From NCBI RefSeq assembly GCF_001411555.2, contig NC_049907.1, forward strand, positions 38,679,482 to 38,743,481: 64,000 bases of DNA, written 5' to 3'. A program made the position numbers and the translations under genes. This DNA comes from Juglans regia. Taxonomy: Eukaryota > Streptophyta > Magnoliopsida > Fagales > Juglandaceae. This document shows positions 36,501 through 48,289 of this stretch, one piece after another; the first letter of the stretch is position 1; each line of letters opens with the position of its first letter. The notes under the pieces are model-generated. The model did no database searches. It was given only the letters and a program-made list of their open reading frames with translations, and had not been told where the DNA came from.

Positions 36501-39500
36501 CCTCAAAATGTATCTTTCTTGGCTACCCAAGCAATCACAAAGCGTACAAATTATATAACCTCGACACTCAAACCATTTTTTTCTCCCGTGATGTCACATT
36601 TCATGAAGACATCTTTCCTTTTCAAGATCTTCTAGATATTTCTCACTCACCTCTCCCTATACTTCCCTTACCCGTTCCCGAACCTCCTTTATCAAACTCA
36701 CCACCCTCTCCTTCTCCTATCACCACGCCCTCTCCTCCTCCTATCACCACGGACTCTCTGCCTATTTCTATCCCAGAAACTCCATCCACTCGTCCTCGTC
36801 GCACTACTACTCGACCAGCTTATCTCCAGGATTATGTTTGTCCGACACTACACGCAGGGCCCACGGCATCATCACTCGTTGCATCAACCTCAGGTACTGC
36901 TCATCCTTTATCTGCCTTTCTTTCTTACTCTCGTTTTTCTCCTTCTCATCTTACATATTTATATGCTCTCACCACTTCTATTGAACCTTCTTGCTATTCT
37001 ATTGCTTTTCGTCATTCTCATTGGCGGGAAGCAATGTCTAATGAGCTACGTGCCCTTGAAGCCAATTCCACCTGGACACTTGAGCCCCTTCCTCCTGGAA
37101 AAAAACCCATTGGTTGCAAATGGGTCTTTAAAACCAAACTCAAAGCCGATGGCTCAGTTGAAAGATATAAAGCTCGCCTCGTTGCAAAAGGCTACACTCA
37201 AGTTGAAGGTCTCGACTATCATGAGACTTTTGCACCCGTTGCAAAAATGACTACTGTCCGGTGTTTGTTAGCTGTTGCTGCCACTCAGCAATGGATCATC
37301 CACCAATTAGACGTCAACAATGCCTTCCTCCACGGTGATCTTGATGAAGAAGTATACATGACACCACCTCCCGGATATTGTCCTAAGGGGGAGACCCGCG
37401 TCTGCCGTCTCTGCAAATCTCTCTATGGCCTCAAACAAGCCTCCCGCAACTGATTTTTTAAACTAACCGTTGTGCTTCTTGATGCAGGTTTCACTCAATC
37501 TCAAGCAGATCACTCTTTGTTCACACTAGTCACCACCACGAGTATCACCGTTGTGCTTGTCTATGTCGATGATATCTTGGTTGCTGGCAATGATATCTCC
37601 CAAATCGAGGTCTTCAAACGTGCTCGCTCCACCAATTTCAAAATCAAGGATCTTGGCCCCCTCAAATATTTTCTTGGTCTTGAAGTTGCTCGTTCCAAAA
37701 AAGGCATCTTCCTTAACCAACGAAAATATGCTCTTGACATACTGAATGACAGTGGCCAACTTGGTGCTCGAGTCGCTCCTTTTCCCATGGAACAAAATTT
37801 GAAACTCACCAATCAAGATGGTCGCCTCCTTTCTGATCCGAGTGCCTATCAACGACTCGTGGGCCGACTCATCTACCTGACCATCACTCGTCCTGATATT
37901 GTCTTCGCCGTGAACATCCTCAGTCAGTTTATGCATGCTCCCCGCCTTCCACACATGCAAGCCGCCACTCGTGTTCTCCGCTACATCAAAGGCAGCCCAG
38001 GCCAAGGCATTTTCTTTCCGTCCTCCAATCCCCTACATGTTACAGCCTACACTGATTCTGATTGGGCCAGCTGTCCCACCACTCGTCGCTCCACCACCGG
38101 TTTTTTCATTCAACTCGGCACAAGTCCTATTTCATGGTGCACAAAAAAACAGACGACCGTAGCCCGTTCTTCCGCCGAAGCTGAATATCGTGCCATGGCC
38201 GTCACCACATGCGAGCTTATCTGGTCGAAACAACTCCTAACTGATTTTGGTATCCCTCATCCTAAACCTTTCAGTTTGCACTGTGACAATCAATCTGCTC
38301 TGCACATTGCCCATAATCCTGTGTTTCATGAACGTACCAAGCACATTGAGATTGATTGCCACATTATTCGAGACAAGATCAGGTCTGGACTCCTCACTGC
38401 GGTCCACACGTCATCTCTTGAACAAATTGCGGACATCTTCACTAAACCGTTAGGCAAAGAACTTTTTCATCATTTTTTATGCAAGTTGGGAATTACGGAT
38501 CTTCATGCGCCAACTTGAGGGAGAGTATTGATACAATCAAATCTCAATTCTCAAGATTTCAATTTGCACAGAATCAGCCAAGGAATCATCAGTTACTTTC
38601 CATTTATTTCCATTTATTTATAAATATCAGTTATTTCCTTATATTTGTTTATTTCCATATTTAATTTGACTTCCTGTATCTATTTAATCAGCATTGTATC
38701 ATTGTAATCGATAAGTCATTTTGAGAATAAACTATTCTAGTCTCACGTTGTTAACAATTTACCTGATAATCTCCAAGTGTACGCGACTTAAAACCTGCTG
38801 CGCAATATTCAAAGTAATATTCCCACGTCCTTATAAATTTTTCGTCAAAGCCGAGAGCAACGATTTTGCTGCAAAACGAAACAAGCATTAGCGCCCTCAG
38901 CATCAAAATACAACACCTTGTTACTCCCAAATCCTGATTAGATCAATCTTTTTTGAGATGAGGCACGATAATTACTGTACAAATTCTTTTTCTTACCTCT
39001 GGTTTTCCATAAACTTTTTCCTCCAGCATTGGAGTGTTTGGTAGTAATGATTCCCTATGTTCTCCAGGTGCTCCACACTGCATTTACCGAATTTCTTTTA
39101 CTTTTGGAGAGAGAAATACAAAAAGTACAAGAAGTGATTACTAAGCAATAAAAACTTTACCTGAGTCTGGATGCAGAAGCCATGGCTGATGTTATCCTGC
39201 TTAATGAAGGTATGCATGCACCGGGAAATATATATTCCTTTATAAAGTCTGAGCTTTTCTTGTGCTCATCATAACGTTCATCTGGCATCGATGAGAACTA
39301 AGAAAAGATCAACAGGCTTTAATCGTTAGCAATCATGTGTTGAAAATTGTCGCGAACTTCGGCAAATCAAATTAGAAAACAGAGAAGAGAGGATGTACAT
39401 CCCTTTCCTATAAAGAGATGCACATATAGATATTATTACCAAAGGAGAGATTTCTCTACATATAAACAGTTAGAGTCCGCTTTTGAAAAAGGGGAAGTGC

Positions 39501-42500
39501 ATCGGAGTCCTCAACCCGCAGCAGATAGGGAAAACTTATTATATAGCATGCACCTTGGGGCTTTCTCTTTGGATGCAATGGAAGTATATAGATATCATGA
39601 GTAAAGTTGTAGCGCCTAAGGGTGAGCTTTCATGCAAGTGGAGGTTTGGTCCCAAGTAATGCTTTTGCCTAAGGGTGAGCTTTTTCGAAAAGCTAGTGGA
39701 GATTCTGAGGCTCAGGATGTATAGGTATTTACTGATTATGGCTTGAGCGCCTCATCTTTTTGATAGTAGAAATTTTCCCTGATCATCTCCACAGAGAGGT
39801 TTGTGTCAAATTATGCAAGCAGTCTCCTAGTGTGTGATCTTCTTACTTTGTACGTTCTTGACATTGAATATGTTGTCCATAGCTATTGGTTATGTTGTTG
39901 TATGCTTCGAATATCACTTCACTTTCACTTGGGAGATAATGTGATCAGAAGTAGTCTCCTAGGAGTGTTTCTTTGAAGAGCTGCTGCTACTTAGATTTTG
40001 GTGCATTGGGTATATTGGTGGCTAGGATTTGAGTATCTATCACTACTGTAGTACTAAATTTTTTTTTGTGATAATTCACTAACTTTAAGAGTATCCATTG
40101 GCATAACACAATGTATTTAATAGGGCTAAATCACCAAGGCATTTGCAACCAACCATGGCATTAGTATCAAACTGTAAAAGACATGACACCATCATTTACT
40201 CCAGCCCACCACCCCGGCCTCCCCACAAAGTTCATTACCTGCAGAACAAGAATCCCGTCTTCGGATAACAATGATTCGCAGCAACCAAAAAACTCTTCCA
40301 TAAATTCATGGCCAACATGTTCTATCATCTCGCTGAAAAATTGTATCAAGAATCACGGTTTTGTTAGCATCATCACAGTCAGATTCTACGAATTGGTAGT
40401 TAAAGAACTCACCAAGATATAATTCTGTCATATTTGTAGGTATCTGGCACCTGGCGATAATCACAAAGAAGAAGCCTAATATGGTCCTGAGAGAAGAGTT
40501 GATTAAGATGATGCCATTTCATAAAGATAACATTAGAGTCACCAAATGTTCTCATGCTGAGAAGAACCTCATGATCATTAGATGCAAATTGAAACTGAAA
40601 TGCAGTTGAAGATGGGAACTTTTTTATGCTTTGTATAATCTGAAGCTTCTTTAGTAATTTTTCAAGACTTCTTTAACATCTAATTACAATTGCACCTTTG
40701 AACTACCACCCCCTTTTTTGCAATGTGGACCCCTAACTATAAAATTCAGAAAATCACCTGAAGGCCAGCAGTTTTCACTTTCTTTTCCGCATATTTTAGT
40801 TGCGCTTCAGATAGAGTGATGCCTGTGTATTTGCACCCGGTCTGTTTGACAACTTCAATGGCAAAGCTTCCCCAACCACACCCAATATCAAGAACTCGAT
40901 GCTTGTTATCAATTCTTGCCTTGTTATTGGAAAGTAAAAATGAAAGTAATGCAACTTAGAGCAAGGGGAACTGTAAGAATTTGACATGATTCAACAGAAA
41001 AGGCTCACCTTTTCAATCAAAATAGAGATTTTTCTCAGCTGTGCAACTTTCAAGTCTTCATCTTCCTTCTAAGAAATATTTTAGAACATATGAATTTAAG
41101 TTAAAGCTAAAGCTTGGATGGAAGAATTAAGTAAATGCATTTTTTTTTATCACTAAATCATCAAAAAGGTTCTGATCCTGACCTTAAATACAGCAGACGA
41201 GTATGTCATTGTTTCATCCAAGAACAGAGCAAACAATTCATTACTCTAGAAACATAGCAAAGGACGAGCTATAAGTTTCTATTTGTCAATAATATCATGC
41301 AGTAACTGCTGATTAGAGGATGAAATATGGAAGTATCCGTATTAGCAAATAACTGAGAACCTTATCAGCTAATTCCTCACTAACTCTTGTTATACATACA
41401 TATTTTATTTTCAGATTTGTGGGAATCCTTCCTCATTTTCTCGGCAAACTAAAACAGTTCTTACATTTGAACGATCAAACGCCACTCCACAATGATCTAT
41501 GTGTTGTACACAAACACATGTTCACACAAACACGTGTTCAATCCATAATTTTCCTGATCAAAGCTATTAGGTTGCCATTAATGGTCCTTCTGGATTCATC
41601 CAATGACATCAAATAAAAACATGGAATTTAGAGGTAAAAATATTATTTATACCAGGTCGTAATGGCGAGAGATGTTCCTGCGAGCATGTGTAAGGGTATT
41701 TTGCCTTAAAAAATGATTGAGAAAGTCCTTTGCAGATGCTATGCCTGCTGTGAATATCAATGGAGTCCACCAGCCCCTAAAGCCAACAAAAGGTCATGAG
41801 TGCTCAAACTAGTGCAATTGAGGAGATGAGTAATTATCAATTTATCATGGTATAACTATCCAAGCTTCCAACAAAGTCTGCCAGTTGCAACATATATACC
41901 TTGTCTTATTCGATTTTGTGGCAGAGGAAATTGCATCTCTACCGGCAATAATAATCTGCAAAATAAAATTGACGAAGAATTTCATAGACTTAACACATCT
42001 CATAAAACCAGTTTAACAAGAGAGTATTGTTTATTTTTTATAAACAGGCCAAAGACCTTGTCTACAGGCAATTTGAGATTATTTCTCAACACGCTCCCTC
42101 ATGTGCAGACCAGTATTTTTTTCTGGTCCTTATCACAAGATAAGTGGTGTGGGCCTACATTAATTCGTCCTATAACAAGCTCTGATACCATGAAGAAATT
42201 CAAGAGCCTAACTCATCTCATAAAACCAATTCTACTAGAGAAAATTACTCATTCTTTATAAATATATCCAATAATTTATCCACAGGTAATATAAAATTAT
42301 TCTTCAACAATTGACAAGAGAAAATGTCGAAGAAGTAAACAGTACCAGAAAAAAAAAACTTGGTATCAGGCTTGGAGCATTCTTTTTTTCGGATTGCTCT
42401 CCTACTCAGATCAAATTGTCTTACCATAAAAAGATTTAGAAGGCCATCGTTTTCAACTGCGAAAGAAAAATCACCATCAATGTATGCATCTGCAAGGCCT

Positions 42501-43136
42501 AAATCAGCTCGTGTCATGACCTGCTCATGATAGCAATCAACTTGATCTCGTCAGTGCCGGCGAGAAAGATTGTGATAAAAATATAAAATGATTTTGAATT
42601 AAAAATGCCAATATTCTGCGTTGGGTGGCCTATTCTTTAATTAAATTTGAAAAGAGTTTTTTTCTCCTAGTACTTTCAAACAGGATGGATGTCGCAAGTT
42701 CGAGCTAGCATGGATTATGAACAACTAGAGTACATACGTACCTTCCAGTAAAACTGGGGACTATGAACTCTAAGAACGGTTTCAAGAGAACATTTTGTCA
42801 TGTTTCCCTCAAAACTGAATGTTGTGCCCCCTTCCTCCATTAATCTGCATGCAATGCCACAAGTAACAGTATATTGATCGTTACAGCGCCCGGGTTTAAG
42901 CTGGGACGAGGCAGGATTATAATTAAGTTTGGAGGCCGAGTAGAATAAATAGTTTGAACTGAAATTTTTTAGTAATACTTTCAACAAATCGATACAAAAC
43001 GAAAACAGAAAAAAGAAAAAAGAAAATTAAACTTGCTTTAATTCTTCTATGATACCATAATTTTATATCTATGTGTTTTTTTATTTTTTTATATATATGT
43101 TGTAATTAAGAGAAGACGTTGAATTATGGAAACGAT

Positions 43137-43184
<48 letters not shown>

Positions 43185-45367
43185 AATTATAAAAAAGAGT
43201 TCATTAATATATATAAATCATAAACTAAGTTTTGTGTTTTGCAGAATAATGTATAGCAGTAATATCATATATATAAAAGTTTTTAAATAGTGCAATTGCA
43301 TACAATATAGCCAGCTAACATAAAGTTTTTTTGGTTAAATATCATCCAGATAATTACAAATTTTAAAAGATAAATAATCTAATGTGAATATTATATTCTA
43401 ATTTAATTTCTTGAAATAAAACAAGAAAATGTAGTTACCCTAAAATTTTAAATGAAATTAAACTCTAATTTGATGATATATAAGAAAGATATATTAAAAA
43501 ATTATTGACAATTTACAAGGCATCCCTTAAGACTGGCCATTTAAGAGCATTAGCAAGTATCGATTACAAATTGTGGACAAGAACAAGAATAAAAGTATAA
43601 AAAACTAAGGTGGTATACAAATTAGATAAGATTATAATATGTATAAATGAAATTAAATTCTAATTTGAATATGATATTTTCAATGGCAGGAAACCTTTCG
43701 TTTTCGAACCTTTAATTTTTTTTTTTTTAAATCTTAATGCTAGAAAATGAGTGGTTTTATAGTGCCAACTATAAAGACAATATATATCATTAAAAATAAT
43801 TTTAGCATGTGAAAAGTTGTGAGAGATCAATAAAATAAAATGAAATTATGATAAGGTGACTCAATAGAATATAAAGAAAATGCTTCAGGAATTATATATA
43901 TATATATTAATGTTAAGGAATTAACATCATTAATTATTAAAACAAAGATATAAAAGGTAACGGATTTCAATAACATAACTTATTTTTGTAAAAATTAATA
44001 AATCAATTAATATAGCATTAGCGTGGGTCAAATTAAACACGTGCTATAATCAGCATATATACTCATGCTAGACTGCAAGAAAATATAGCACGTATTTTTC
44101 CTGATATATTATATCGAGGTCCCACTAGATGATCGTTGATTTAACTTAATCGCGGTGAATAATATTAGTTACAAATCTAAATAGATAAATTTTATAAAAG
44201 TATTTTGTAAAAAAAAATCTCACTGATAAAAAAATATTTTTTTATATATTTTAATTAGGTGAGATTCGCTTTTTACAAAGACTTGCATGAGATGGCCGTA
44301 GAGTGAGTTTTGTGGAGTCTCGTACCTAAGATGATCGAGTTTTAAATATGTTTGAATGTTAATATGAGTTTAGATGTATTTCTCATAGAAAGTGAAAACA
44401 TATTGTGAGTCTCATGTGTAAAGAAGTATTGAAATAAAAAAAGTTGTGAGTCTCTCGTATAAAGAGGTTTTGAATTGAGATGAATTTAGTAATATGAGAG
44501 TTAAGTGTTTGGATATTAGATTTAGTTTAAAATTAGACTGAACTAAATTAAACTCATATGATTTTAACAACTAATCATAGCCTTGTACTGGACGATAGAA
44601 GAAGATAAGCAGGAACAAGAAAAAAAACTTTTATCTTAATTTGGAAGCTGCTGCTTGTTAATTTTGGTATTTCCTCCGCATCTTACAGCAAAATATTTAC
44701 TTAAGGATTGTGCTGCGCATCAGTCGGAAGCCGCAGCATACCACACAAATTTTTTTTTTTTTTTTCACTCAATCCACTGAGTATGCGCCGGCTTCAATAA
44801 ACAGTAGGCTGATATTTATATTTTCTCTTTACTTAATTTCACGATAAAGAAATGAAAACGGGCACAAGACATTAGACAATTAATAGAACAAAATTTTTCA
44901 CGATGGAGGGAAAGATCTAGAGAAGGAGCCGTATGGAAGGATCGTGTAGGCTGTACCGTGGCCGGAGTGGAACAGATGAATTAAAGAGATCCGGACGGCT
45001 CTGACTTTAACGTTGGGTACTGAGGATACGGGGCTTGTCTAATATTGCCATGTAGCGCCAGTAGTACTACTGGATCAGGTGCATGGCTACTCTATTATAT
45101 TGACTCTTTTGGGAAAAAAATAAAATAAATAGAGCATGTCACTGCAAAGGAAATAATAATCTTGGATCTATATGCAGATGAGAAAAAGGAGGATCATCTC
45201 TATATAGGAAGCAAGAACACTAACATTAAACGTCCGCAGGAGATATATCTTCTCAGGAACCTCGTGACAAAGAGGCGCGCCCCAGCTTCTATCAGAGAAG
45301 GCAACATTTGTTTGGGTTTGCTTAGAAGAGCACAACTCTCTCTCAGCAAACTACGTGCAGCAGCCAT
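33547..45367 (-). CDS. CFAS-type SAM methyltransferase, copy B (Copia in last intron)
   Basis: Exons on the - strand: 45225-45367, 42742-42844, 42425-42520, 41900-41955, 41653-41776, 41183-41245, 41009-41068, 40758-40919, 40413-40486, 40239-40332, 39161-39297, 38997-39077, 38763-38868, 33547-33654. They join into 468 codons without stop or shift, with GT..AG at every boundary. The protein is close to copy A (start [23 protein letters not shown] loop [10 protein letters not shown], end [10 protein letters not shown]). The last intron is 5.1 kb because a 4.6 kb Copia element sits in it, antisense to the gene. Exon 4 is one codon shorter than in A and equal to C. Whether the enlarged intron is still spliced, so that the last 35 codons are kept, is unknown. 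It also lacks the oxidase half. Confidence 0.82.
33807..34030. other. Intron segment kept in copies B and C, lost from A
   Basis: About 224 bases in the last intron (ending CTATCTACTTCTTCTGATTTCAG..) have a counterpart in copy C at about 54000-54100 (TTTCAGCCCTTCTATCTACTT) but are missing at 9556 in copy A. The loss therefore happened in A. Confidence 0.5.
34115..34335 (+). repeat. 5' LTR of Copia element
   Basis: 221 bp, beginning TATTGACACAATC and ending GTTCTTAACA. The ends are TA..CA rather than the usual TG..CA. The flanking duplication and the matching 3' LTR fix both borders. Confidence 0.9.
34380..35438 (+). pseudogene. Copia gag-protease part
   Basis: 352 codons up to a TGA at 35436-35438. 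The N-terminal gag (UBN2-type) region includes NFSKWQKAM and [16 protein letters not shown] zinc knuckle, [14 protein letters not shown], lies near residues 239-252. The protease active-site start [12 protein letters not shown] is at the end, cut by the stop. Gag would bind the element RNA and form particles; protease would cleave the polyprotein. With the stop here and the frame changes downstream, no complete polyprotein can be made. Confidence 0.85.
35495..38518 (+). pseudogene. Copia pol part (integrase, RT, RNase H)
   Basis: One frame is open from 35495 to a TGA at 37451-37453 and resumes to 38518. Integrase shows the zinc-binding start [19 protein letters not shown], the acidic residues in FCDIWGG and IRTDNGQEF, and the following E region. 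RT shows [19 protein letters not shown] and the active site [11 protein letters not shown] (37559-37591). RNase H shows [19 protein letters not shown] and [10 protein letters not shown]. The TGA at 37451 replaces what is normally a Trp codon after KQASRN. It was once a functional pol and is now inactive. Confidence 0.88.
38526..38756 (+). repeat. 3' LTR of Copia element
   Basis: 231 bp, TATTGATACAATC to GTTGTTAACA. It is 10 bp longer than the 5' LTR because TTCCATTTAT is repeated near its position 75. It is preceded by the polypurine tract and followed by the duplicated ATTTA. Confidence 0.9.
39420..39760 (+). other. Unrecognised ORF-like relic in CFAS B intron
   Basis: The counterpart of 10290-10695: [34 protein letters not shown], then AMEVYRYHE and a stop. 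A stop and a small rearrangement (GTGAGCTTTCATGCAAGTGG) follow. It was carried along by the block duplication. Confidence 0.35.
41975..42308. repeat. Insertion unique to copy B intron 3
   Basis: Compared with copy A (12931), ~330 bases are inserted within ATTGAC(A)AGA. They contain a ~50-base motif twice, at about 41974 and 42193: GAAGAA(T/A)TTCA.. CATCTCATAAAACCA. CCAGTATTTTTTTCTGGTCC lies between them. The family is not identified. Confidence 0.45.
43139..43181. repeat. (AT)n microsatellite
   Basis: About 21 AT units in CFAS B intron 1. The same site has ~17 units in copy A unit 1 (13737-13771) and ~12 in unit 2 (16360-16384). Confidence 0.9.
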
Positions 45368-45459
45368 GGCAGCCAGCCCGAGTACCGATTAAGAAGTATA
45401 CGTACCTTAATTTATTTTTTCTGCTCTTGATCTGCAAAAAAAGAGTAGTGATGAGAAGG

Positions 45460-45467
45460 TTTATATA
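45460..45467 (-). promoter_or_regulatory. TATA box of CFAS copy B
   Basis: TATATAAA on the - strand, 93 bases before the ATG at 45367, in the same context as in copy A. Confidence 0.5.
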
Positions 45468-45599
45468 GATGTAAAGTACTGATCAATCGAAAATGATCAA
45501 GTGATCGATGCATGTATGTATGGGATCAAGCATGTATAATTGGATCATGTGGATGCGCGCTAGCTAGCATATGGACATGGTCGATATCTATTATATTAT

Positions 45600-46168
45600 A
45601 ATAAGTAGTTATCTATTTATGAATAGTAATTTTTATTATTTTTTCGTTAAATCTGTTTAGTTCTGTTTTATTAAAGGTCTTCAAAATTCTTGATCATTTT
45701 ACGTGTAGCTCCCTTGTAGAATTTAATGAAGGATCTTATTTTACTAAAAGGTTTTTAAGACTCTTGACCATTTGATATGAAGCTCTATTATAGAATTTAA
45801 TGAATGATCATGTTTTACTAAAAGATCATTAATATAATATAATTATTATTAATATTAATATTGAATATTATTAATTTGATTAGAATATAATTATTATTAA
45901 TATTTTAATTAGTAGAACTATAAAATGTGATAAAAATATAAATTATTAAATTATTAAAATAATAATATTTTATTATTATATAGAGAGTAAATAGATAATC
46001 CAATATGAATGTTGATCAATGCTCATATTTTGTTGAAAATTAAATTTTTTATCTTTCTTTAACATTTTCTTTTCTCAGACAAATATGGTACTGATTTTTT
46101 CATTTTTTTTTTAATTTAAATCATTAAATTAGGTGCATCCCGAGATTAACATACCTGGGACCATTCCC

Positions 46169-46210
<42 letters not shown>

Positions 46211-46847
46211 TTATATGAAAATGATAGTATGTCCCTTGAGTTTGTTCCTAACCGTTAATGTATTTTATTTTATTTTTAATTTTTTTATTTAATAATTAAA
46301 GAAATGACTTTTAATGTATTGATATATTTTTTATTTTTAAAAAATATTTAAATATGTTAAAAAAATATGAAAAAGAAAAAAAGAAAATTTGTGCTAGGCG
46401 ACACACCCAACGGTCAAAGTTGGGTAGCAGCCTAGCACGACTCATATCTATATATAATGAAAAAAAAAATTCATAAGTTATTATTTACTACTCTATATTT
46501 TATATCCTATAAAAAATATTTTCACATCTAATAAAAAATATTTTCGCACCTCATAAATTATAAATTTAATTTATGAAAGTAATAATGATTGACATATTGC
46601 AATCTTCATATTTAATATGGCTCATTATTAAAAAAAAATAGAAATTACTTTAGTCATAAATTGATTACATAAAAGTAAACTCACAAATTGATATTACTTA
46701 ATATAATATATTAAATTATAAAATTACTTTTATTATAAAATATATTTAACAAATTCTATAAAATTACATCAAATCAATTTAAGTTTATTTTATTTAATTT
46801 TTTTTTTGGGAGCATGGAGCAGTTCTAAAAATAAAATAAAAAGGAAA
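45600..46847. other. AT-rich spacer
   Basis: Similarity to block A ends near 45595. Beyond it lie imperfect repeats of TAGAATTTAATGAA(G/T)GATC..TTTTACTAAAAG (~45718 and 45793), a (GT)n(AT)n microsatellite at 46169-46210, and a short inverted word GTGCTAGG..CCTAGCAC at 46391-46438. No gene seen. Confidence 0.5.
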
Positions 46848-47256
46848 ATGCTGGAGCTCCCGCTAGGGGCTCCCGCTGAGAGCTCCCGCTGGAGCTCCAG
46901 TGTATTTTATTATGTGTATTTTTTAATTCTTTTTTATATAGATGTTTTTAATAATTTTAAATATTTTAAAAAAAAAATTATAATATTATTAAATAATACT
47001 TGCTTAATCACGAAGTAAAATATAAAATATTTTTTTATAATTTTTTATTTTACTTCGTGATTAAGGAAGTATTGTTTAATAATTTTTTTTTTTACTTCTT
47101 GATTAAGAAAGTATTTTTAATGATGTTCTAAATTTATTTTATCTTTTAAAAAATATTAAAAAAAATTATATAAAAAATAACTTAAAAAAAAACACATACA
47201 ATATATACTACAGCCCCCAGCGGGAGCCCCCAGGCTCCAGCGGGGGCTGTAGCATG
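46848..47256. repeat. Long foldback element with GC-rich arms
   Basis: The ends are ATGCTGGAGCTCCCGCTAGG and the reverse complement ATGCTACAGCCCCCGCTGGA. The inner arms also pair: AATACTTGCTTAATCACGAA (~46996) with TTCGTGATTAAGGAAGTATT (~47054). Almost the whole 400 bases could fold into one stem, a shape that can give rise to small RNAs. There is no reading frame. Confidence 0.65.
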
Positions 47257-48289
47257 ATCCAAATAAAAAATACATGGCTCACCAAACGGTCAGCATGTGA
47301 TAGATCGCAGCCATCCATTGCAACAATTACCTTGCAGGACTTCTGGCTAGAAAACTCATTAGTCATGTGGGTCCCGCGTCTGTTGTCTTTTTTTTCTTAA
47401 GGTCGTTGAAATGCTTGGATGCAACGTATATGTCCTGTCATGTCCTGCGGACGGTCCTACGTCTACTGCTCCCAGATCCCGCTAAGCTACCGTTAGGAAT
47501 TGGTCCCCTTTTTTAAAATTTTTTTACATATATTTTTTAATCATTTTAAATATATTTTTTTTAAATAAAAAAATTATAATATTATTAAAAAATACTTTCT
47601 TAATTATTAATTAAAAAAATAAAATAAAAAATTCAACATTAATACCGAACGATAAGAACCAATAATAAAAATATAATTTTCTTTAAATTAAACATCAATT
47701 ATCAGCCGTACATCTTTGATCATTCAAAACTGCACATGATCAAAATTCAAAATATCCAATTAGTCCAACATCTTAATATTATGAAATTAATTTACGTACG
47801 TCAATCACTCAATCAATTTACGTACGACATTTGAATGTTAGATACTCCTCGATCTTCCTCTTCATTCCAACGGCAAATGGGAAGGACCAATTAATATTAC
47901 CCTTGTTCCAAGATTCCTAGGAAAATGTTAAAAGAGATAAGATCTTAATTTAGTTAAAAAAAATTATATAAAAATAAGTTATAGATAATTGATGTGATAC
48001 GTTAAATTATAAAATTATATTTATAATAAAATAGATCTAAAAGACTTGATCACATAAAACTATATCACTTTGTAAATTTTCTTTTGTGTACGTAATATAG
48101 TGCAAGTCTCACCTCTAATATATATCTAGCTATATACTTCTAATAATCCTAATATATAGTGCAAGTCTCACGTCTAATATATAATTTTAAACTAATCTGT
48201 TTGGACATTTTTATTTTGCAATAATTGACATAAGATCACATGATACATTTTTTTATGTCAGGAATCTCACATTTATATAGCGATTAGCA
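47257..48289. other. Spacer with MITE-like segment
   Basis: 47449-47660 is related to the insertion at 17997-18228 (CTACGTCTACTGCTCCCAG start, T-rich interior with ACTTTCTTAAT). The rest is AT-rich. Repeats of ATATAGTGCAAGTCTCAC lie near 48097 and 48157. No gene seen. Confidence 0.45.

Larger units (their letters stand above)
34110..38761 (+). mobile_element. Full-length but defective Ty1-Copia retrotransposon
   Basis: The element spans 34115-38756 and is bounded by the 5-bp duplication ATTTA (34110-34114, 38757-38761). The empty site is preserved in copy A (TACAATTTACCTG). LTRs are 34115-34335 and 38526-38756. A primer-binding site starts at 34336 and a polypurine tract (GAGGGAGAG) ends at 38525. 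Gag, protease, integrase, RT and RNase H follow in Copia order. Gag-pol is broken by a stop at 35436, two frame changes (near the C-run at 35460 and near 35680) and a stop at 37451. The LTRs differ at about seven bases plus a 10-bp indel, so insertion is not very recent. It lies antisense in the last intron of CFAS copy B. Confidence 0.95.

Noticed and set aside
34380..38518. Active Copia element
   Set aside because: A stop in protease, two frame changes and a stop in RT break the polyprotein.
40167..40349. Separate small - strand gene starting [16 protein letters not shown]
   Set aside because: It is exon 10 of CFAS copy B read through its intron borders; the Met lies in intron sequence before the AG acceptor.
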